11,038 bases of DNA from an uncultured Ureaplasma sp. (GTDB taxonomy: Bacteria > Bacillota_I > Bacilli_A > Mycoplasmatales > Mycoplasmoidaceae): contig CAJUTA010000012.1 of assembly GCA_910589685.1 (NCBI GenBank), positions 1-11,038 of the forward strand, written 5' to 3'. Of this stretch, positions 8,128 to 11,038 are shown piece by piece (position 1 is the stretch's first letter; each line of letters begins with the position of its first letter). The position numbers and the translations under genes were made by a program. Below the pieces are notes generated by a model, which worked only from the letters and a program-made list of their open reading frames with translations, was not told the origin of the DNA and did not search any database.

Positions 8128-9632
8128 TGAAAAAAGTTATTTTAGCAATTTTAGATGGTTTTGGTATTGGTCAAGAAGATGACAAAACAAACGCAATCTA
8201 TGCAGCAAATACAAATTTTTTTTCAAAATTATTAAAAGAAAATAAATTTGCTAAATTAGATGCATCCGAAGAATTAGTTGGACTAAAAAAATCACAATTT
8301 GGCAATTCAGAAATAGGACACATGACAATTGGAAGTGGTCAAACTATTTTAGGAATAAACCAAATTTTTAATAATTTAGTTAATGAAAATAAATTTGATG
8401 ATTACTTATTGAAACAAGAATGAGTCAAAAAATGCCTAAAATCGAATCGGCCAATTCATATTTGTGGAATGTACTCTCATGGAGAAGTTCATTCAAATTC
8501 TAATCATTTCGATGAATTAATTAATTTTTTTCAAAAACATAATAAAAGCATTTCACTTCATTTAATTTCTGATGGTCGAGATACTTCTTCATATGTTTTC
8601 AAAAATGATTTAAAAAAATTGAAAGAAAAATTAATTGATACAACAAAAATAATAAGTATTGGTGGACGATACTATGCAATGGACCGTGATAAAAATTTTG
8701 ATCGTACTGAAATGTTCTATCAAGCAATGCAATCTCAAAAAGATTCAAAATTATCAATTGAAGATTATTTAGAAAATGAAAAATTATTAAACCATGATGA
8801 TGAATTTATTCAGCCAACAAGTTTCAAAACTGATGATTATTATAAAATCCAAGATAATGATGCAATTATTTTTATGAATTATCGAACTGATCGAATTAAA
8901 CAAATAATTCATTTTTATAAAGAAAATAATATATTTGAATATACTCCAAATAGATTTACATCAAACTATGTTGTTAGTATTTGTGAGCATGTAAATACAC
9001 CAATTGATGCTTGAATAATTAATAGTCAAAAAATTACAAAAAATTTAGGTAAAGTCTTATCTGAAAATAATATTAAGCAACTAAATATTGCTGAAACAGA
9101 AAAATATGCTCATGTAACATTTTTCTTTAATGCTGGAAATTCCAAAAATTATAATAATCAAGATTTTGTTTTGATTCCATCAAAAAAAGTTCAAACTTAT
9201 GATCTAAAACCAGAAATGTCAGCAAATGAAATTACAAATAAAATTGAAGAGTTAATCAGCAAATATGATTTTATAGTTGTTAATTATGCAAATGCTGATA
9301 TGGTTGGACATACTGGAAACTTTGAAGCAACAAAACAAGCAATAAAAGTTTTAGATAACCAATGTCAAATATTATATAATTTAGTAGATAAGCATGATGG
9401 TGTTCTCTTTATTACTTCAGACCATGGAAATGCAGATTTAATGGTCGATAATATTGGTAATATTGTTAAAACACATAGTATTGCGAAAGTTCCTTTATTT
9501 GTTTTATCGAATGAATTTGAACTAAAACAAATGACAGGAAGATTACAAGATATTGCACCGTCAATCTTATATGTATATAATATATCTAAACCATTAGAGA
9601 TGGATGGTATAAACTTGTTGATGAAAAAATAA
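8127..9632 (+). CDS. gpmI: 2,3-bisphosphoglycerate-independent phosphoglycerate mutase
   Basis: Converts 3-phosphoglycerate to 2-phosphoglycerate through a phosphoserine intermediate, using two Mn2+ ions. It belongs to the alkaline phosphatase superfamily. The 501 aa are near the usual 510. All seven metal ligands align by spacing with the Bacillus enzyme: Asp10 (LDGFG), the nucleophile Ser61 (GNSEIGH), Asp391 and His395 (ADMVGH), Asp432 and His433 (TSDHGNAD) and His450 (THSIAKVP). Substrate-binding motifs are also present: GEVHS with His122, SDGRDT, GGRYYAMDRD, NYRTDR and the near-invariant block AETEKYAHVTFFFNAG. TGA at 8421 and 9012 encode Trp. The start overlaps the tpiA stop by one base (TAATG). 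It pairs naturally with tpiA as a glycolytic operon. It appears fully functional. Confidence 0.96.
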
Positions 9633-9652
9633 GCAATGGAATCATTTTTAAT

Positions 9653-10756
9653 ATGCAAAAACAAGAAAAAGATCTTAATAAAATAAACAATAAATTTTGA
9701 AATTTTTGCAAAAACAATAATTCAAAATTATGATTTGCAAGTTTTTGTTTAATTATTTTTGCAACAATCTTTTTATTAGTGATGGCTATCATGCCAAATA
9801 ACCCAGCATACTCGACAACATCTTTTGTCTATACAAATGCAATGTATGCTGTTAAATTTAGCTCTAATTTAAGTTCATATATAGTTATTTTTGCTCCTGC
9901 TGGTTGAGTAGCATTCTTATTAATTTTGATTACAATAACATTATTTGTTATTGCATTTATTGTGAATTGAAATAATATTAAAGCAAAATATATTGACGCA
10001 AAAGAAAATAAAAAACTAATTCAAACTTGAATTCACTATTCATTTTTAATTAGTTTTATAGTTGCATTTATAATTCTTACTATTTTTATTATTATTCCAC
10101 CTAATTATTCAAATTTACAAAATTATTATGCATTACAGAATTGAAATCCAACACCAGAAGAATTACAAAGTGCTTCAAGTTTTTGATTCTCACCAACCTC
10201 ATGATTTTCAAGTGGAGTATCAATCTTTGTTGGTGGATATATTGCAGTAATTGTTTTATTTACTATTTTTATGACATATGCTTGTTTAGGATTATTATTT
10301 AATTATTGATTATCAAAAATCCCAAAAATTAAATTTAAATTTTCATTAAGTAAAGAATACTTTGAAAATATTAAAAAAAATAACAAAATCAAGAAACAAG
10401 AAAAAATTAAAATTAAGCAAACTCAAAGAATGATTGAAAGAGAAGAAAATATCTTATTACGTGACCTATATAAAGTTAATGAAGAAGTTAAAGTGGAAAC
10501 TTCTGGTGATATTACTCAAGAACAACTTCAAGAACAAATCAAGAAAAATAATGAAATCAAAAAACGTCTTGAAGAATTAAATAAAGAAAAACAAAATATT
10601 CGCAAACAACGTGATTCATTGAGTAAGTTCAAAACTGCTTTAAATCAATTGAATGATAAAAAGAACACATTAAGAACTAATCAAAAAGAAAAACAAAAAA
10701 TTACTATTCCTGATAAAGAATTAGATGAAATTTTCAAAAGTCTTGAAATTGATTAA
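9653..10756 (+). CDS. Unrecognised four-helix membrane protein with C-terminal coiled coil
   Basis: I do not recognise a family. The frame encodes 367 aa. There are four hydrophobic segments at about 27-47, 78-105, 126-150 and 190-219, joined by a short outside loop (48-77), a lysine-rich inside loop (107-125) and an outside loop rich in Trp, Ser and Pro (151-189). Charge distribution predicts both ends in the cytoplasm. Residues about 230-345 are highly charged, rich in Lys, Glu and Gln with heptad-like leucines (for example EIKKRLEELNKEKQNIRKQR), so a long cytoplasmic coiled coil is likely. It ends with an acidic tail, ELDEIFKSLEID. All nine Trp codons are TGA. ATG 9653 is the first in-frame ATG, 20 nt after gpmI; the Shine-Dalgarno is weak. 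No cysteine-lipobox or signal peptidase site is evident. It is probably the last gene of the operon, since the terminator follows it. A scaffold or envelope role is only a guess. Confidence 0.85.
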
Positions 10757-10782
10757 TTTTTAAAAACTCTAATATTTTATTT

Positions 10783-10817
10783 AACAAATTATTTATGAAT
10801 AAATAATTTGTTTTTTT
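10783..10817 (+). terminator. Strong rho-independent terminator ending the operon
   Basis: A perfect 13-bp stem AACAAATTATTTA / TAAATAATTTGTT is closed by a TGAA tetraloop and runs into seven T (10811-10817), 26 nt after the membrane-protein stop codon. The stem is long but A/T-rich, typical of mollicute terminators. Confidence 0.85.
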
Positions 10818-10827
10818 ATTAATATAG

Positions 10828-11038
10828 ATTTTCATATATTTCATTATTTTATCAACCAATTTCAACCCGCTACCAAACGGTGTTTCAAACAACGCTGCTC
10901 TAACCAAAGCATTCGCTAACTGTGTGAACCTTGAAACTGTTGATCTAGAAAAAACAAGACTTTCAGTTCTTGGTGACTTTATGTTTGCAATCGACACAGA
11001 CGTCTTAAACAGCCTTGGTGAAAGTGGGCCAAAACTAC
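10828..11038 (+). pseudogene. Partial BspA-type (LRR_5) leucine-rich-repeat frame without a start codon
   Basis: From the TAG at 10825-10827 the frame is open to the window end, but it has no ATG, GTG or TTG before the repeat region. The recognisable part starts near 10855 and gives 61 residues including AFANCVNLETVDLEKTRL and LSVLGDFMFAID. This fits the BspA/TpLRR pattern AFxxC-xxL-xx(I/V)-xL-...-L-xx(I/L)-G-xxxF of surface leucine-rich-repeat proteins. GC is about 42% over 10861-11038, far above the neighbours, and codons such as CCG, GAC, AAC and CTT are frequent. No promoter or Shine-Dalgarno is visible after the terminator just upstream. It may be a 5'-truncated gene, a silent repeat cassette, a gene joined by recombination, or an assembly join. 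A PARCEL-like mollicute repeat is one candidate identity. The 3' end lies outside the window. Confidence 0.5.

Noticed and set aside
9636..9686. ATG at 9636 as the start of a gene after gpmI
   Set aside because: It hits TAA after 16 codons in a different frame from the membrane protein.
9365..9792. Two minus-strand open frames over the gpmI end and the membrane-protein start
   Set aside because: Both are antisense to supported genes, overlap each other and show no family motif.
10734..10997. Minus-strand open frame across the terminator and the LRR fragment
   Set aside because: It runs through the terminator hairpin and is antisense to a recognisable LRR repeat; its sequence shows no family features.
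10978..11038. ATG at 10978 as the start of the LRR gene
   Set aside because: The LRR pattern extends upstream of it in frame and no Shine-Dalgarno precedes it; it is better read as an internal Met in DFMF.
1..11038. tRNA or rRNA genes, CRISPR arrays, insertion sequences or phage genes
   Set aside because: I saw no tRNA cloverleaf-like segment, spaced direct repeats or transposase motif; nearly all of the window is covered by the genes listed.

Overview
The window is about 11 kb of very AT-rich DNA from a mollicute (Mycoplasma/Ureaplasma-like) that reads UGA as tryptophan (genetic code 4). Six genes (gatB, thrS, the hexose-phosphate mutase, tpiA, gpmI and a membrane protein) are intact only if in-frame TGA is Trp. 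I count 28 such TGA codons against two TGG codons. With the standard code these genes break into short pieces. The species cannot be named from the sequence. An ispG gene is a useful clue, because most mollicutes lack the MEP isoprenoid pathway.

Layout. (1) 1-4266, plus strand: translation genes. These are the 3' three-quarters of gatA, overlapping gatB (Asp/Glu-tRNA amidotransferase), then thrS of the short type that lacks the TGS domain. (2) 4259-5323, minus strand: ispG, convergent with thrS and overlapping its 3' end by 8 bp. The apparent thrS terminator hairpin lies inside the ispG coding sequence. (3) 5324-5455: a divergent intergenic region with a good -10 box for rpmG and a short inverted repeat. 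(4) 5456-5620: rpmG (ribosomal protein L33), followed by a clear intrinsic terminator. (5) 5735-10756, plus strand: a probable four-gene operon. It holds a phosphoglucomutase/phosphomannomutase, tpiA and gpmI, joined by 1-nt TAATG overlaps, then an unrecognised four-helix membrane protein with a long cytoplasmic coiled coil. It ends in a strong 13-bp hairpin terminator. (6) About 10828-11038: an open frame with no start codon and much higher GC (about 42% in its last 178 bases). It encodes a BspA-type (LRR_5) leucine-rich-repeat fragment that runs off the window.

How the genes fit together. GatAB makes Gln-tRNA and/or Asn-tRNA by transamidation, ThrS charges tRNA-Thr and L33 belongs to the 50S subunit. 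The operon at 5735 joins hexose-phosphate interconversion (Glc-1-P/Glc-6-P or Man-1-P/Man-6-P) with two glycolytic steps (triosephosphate isomerase and cofactor-independent phosphoglycerate mutase), the main ATP route in a fermenting mollicute. IspG indicates isoprenoid synthesis from pyruvate and glyceraldehyde-3-phosphate and needs an Fe-S assembly system elsewhere in the genome.

Most of the window is ordinary housekeeping sequence. I did not find a clearly new multi-gene system. The items most worth a second look are the compositionally foreign LRR cassette at the right edge, the divergent TpiA, the lone ispG with a terminator embedded in it, and the unknown coiled-coil membrane protein in the glycolytic operon.
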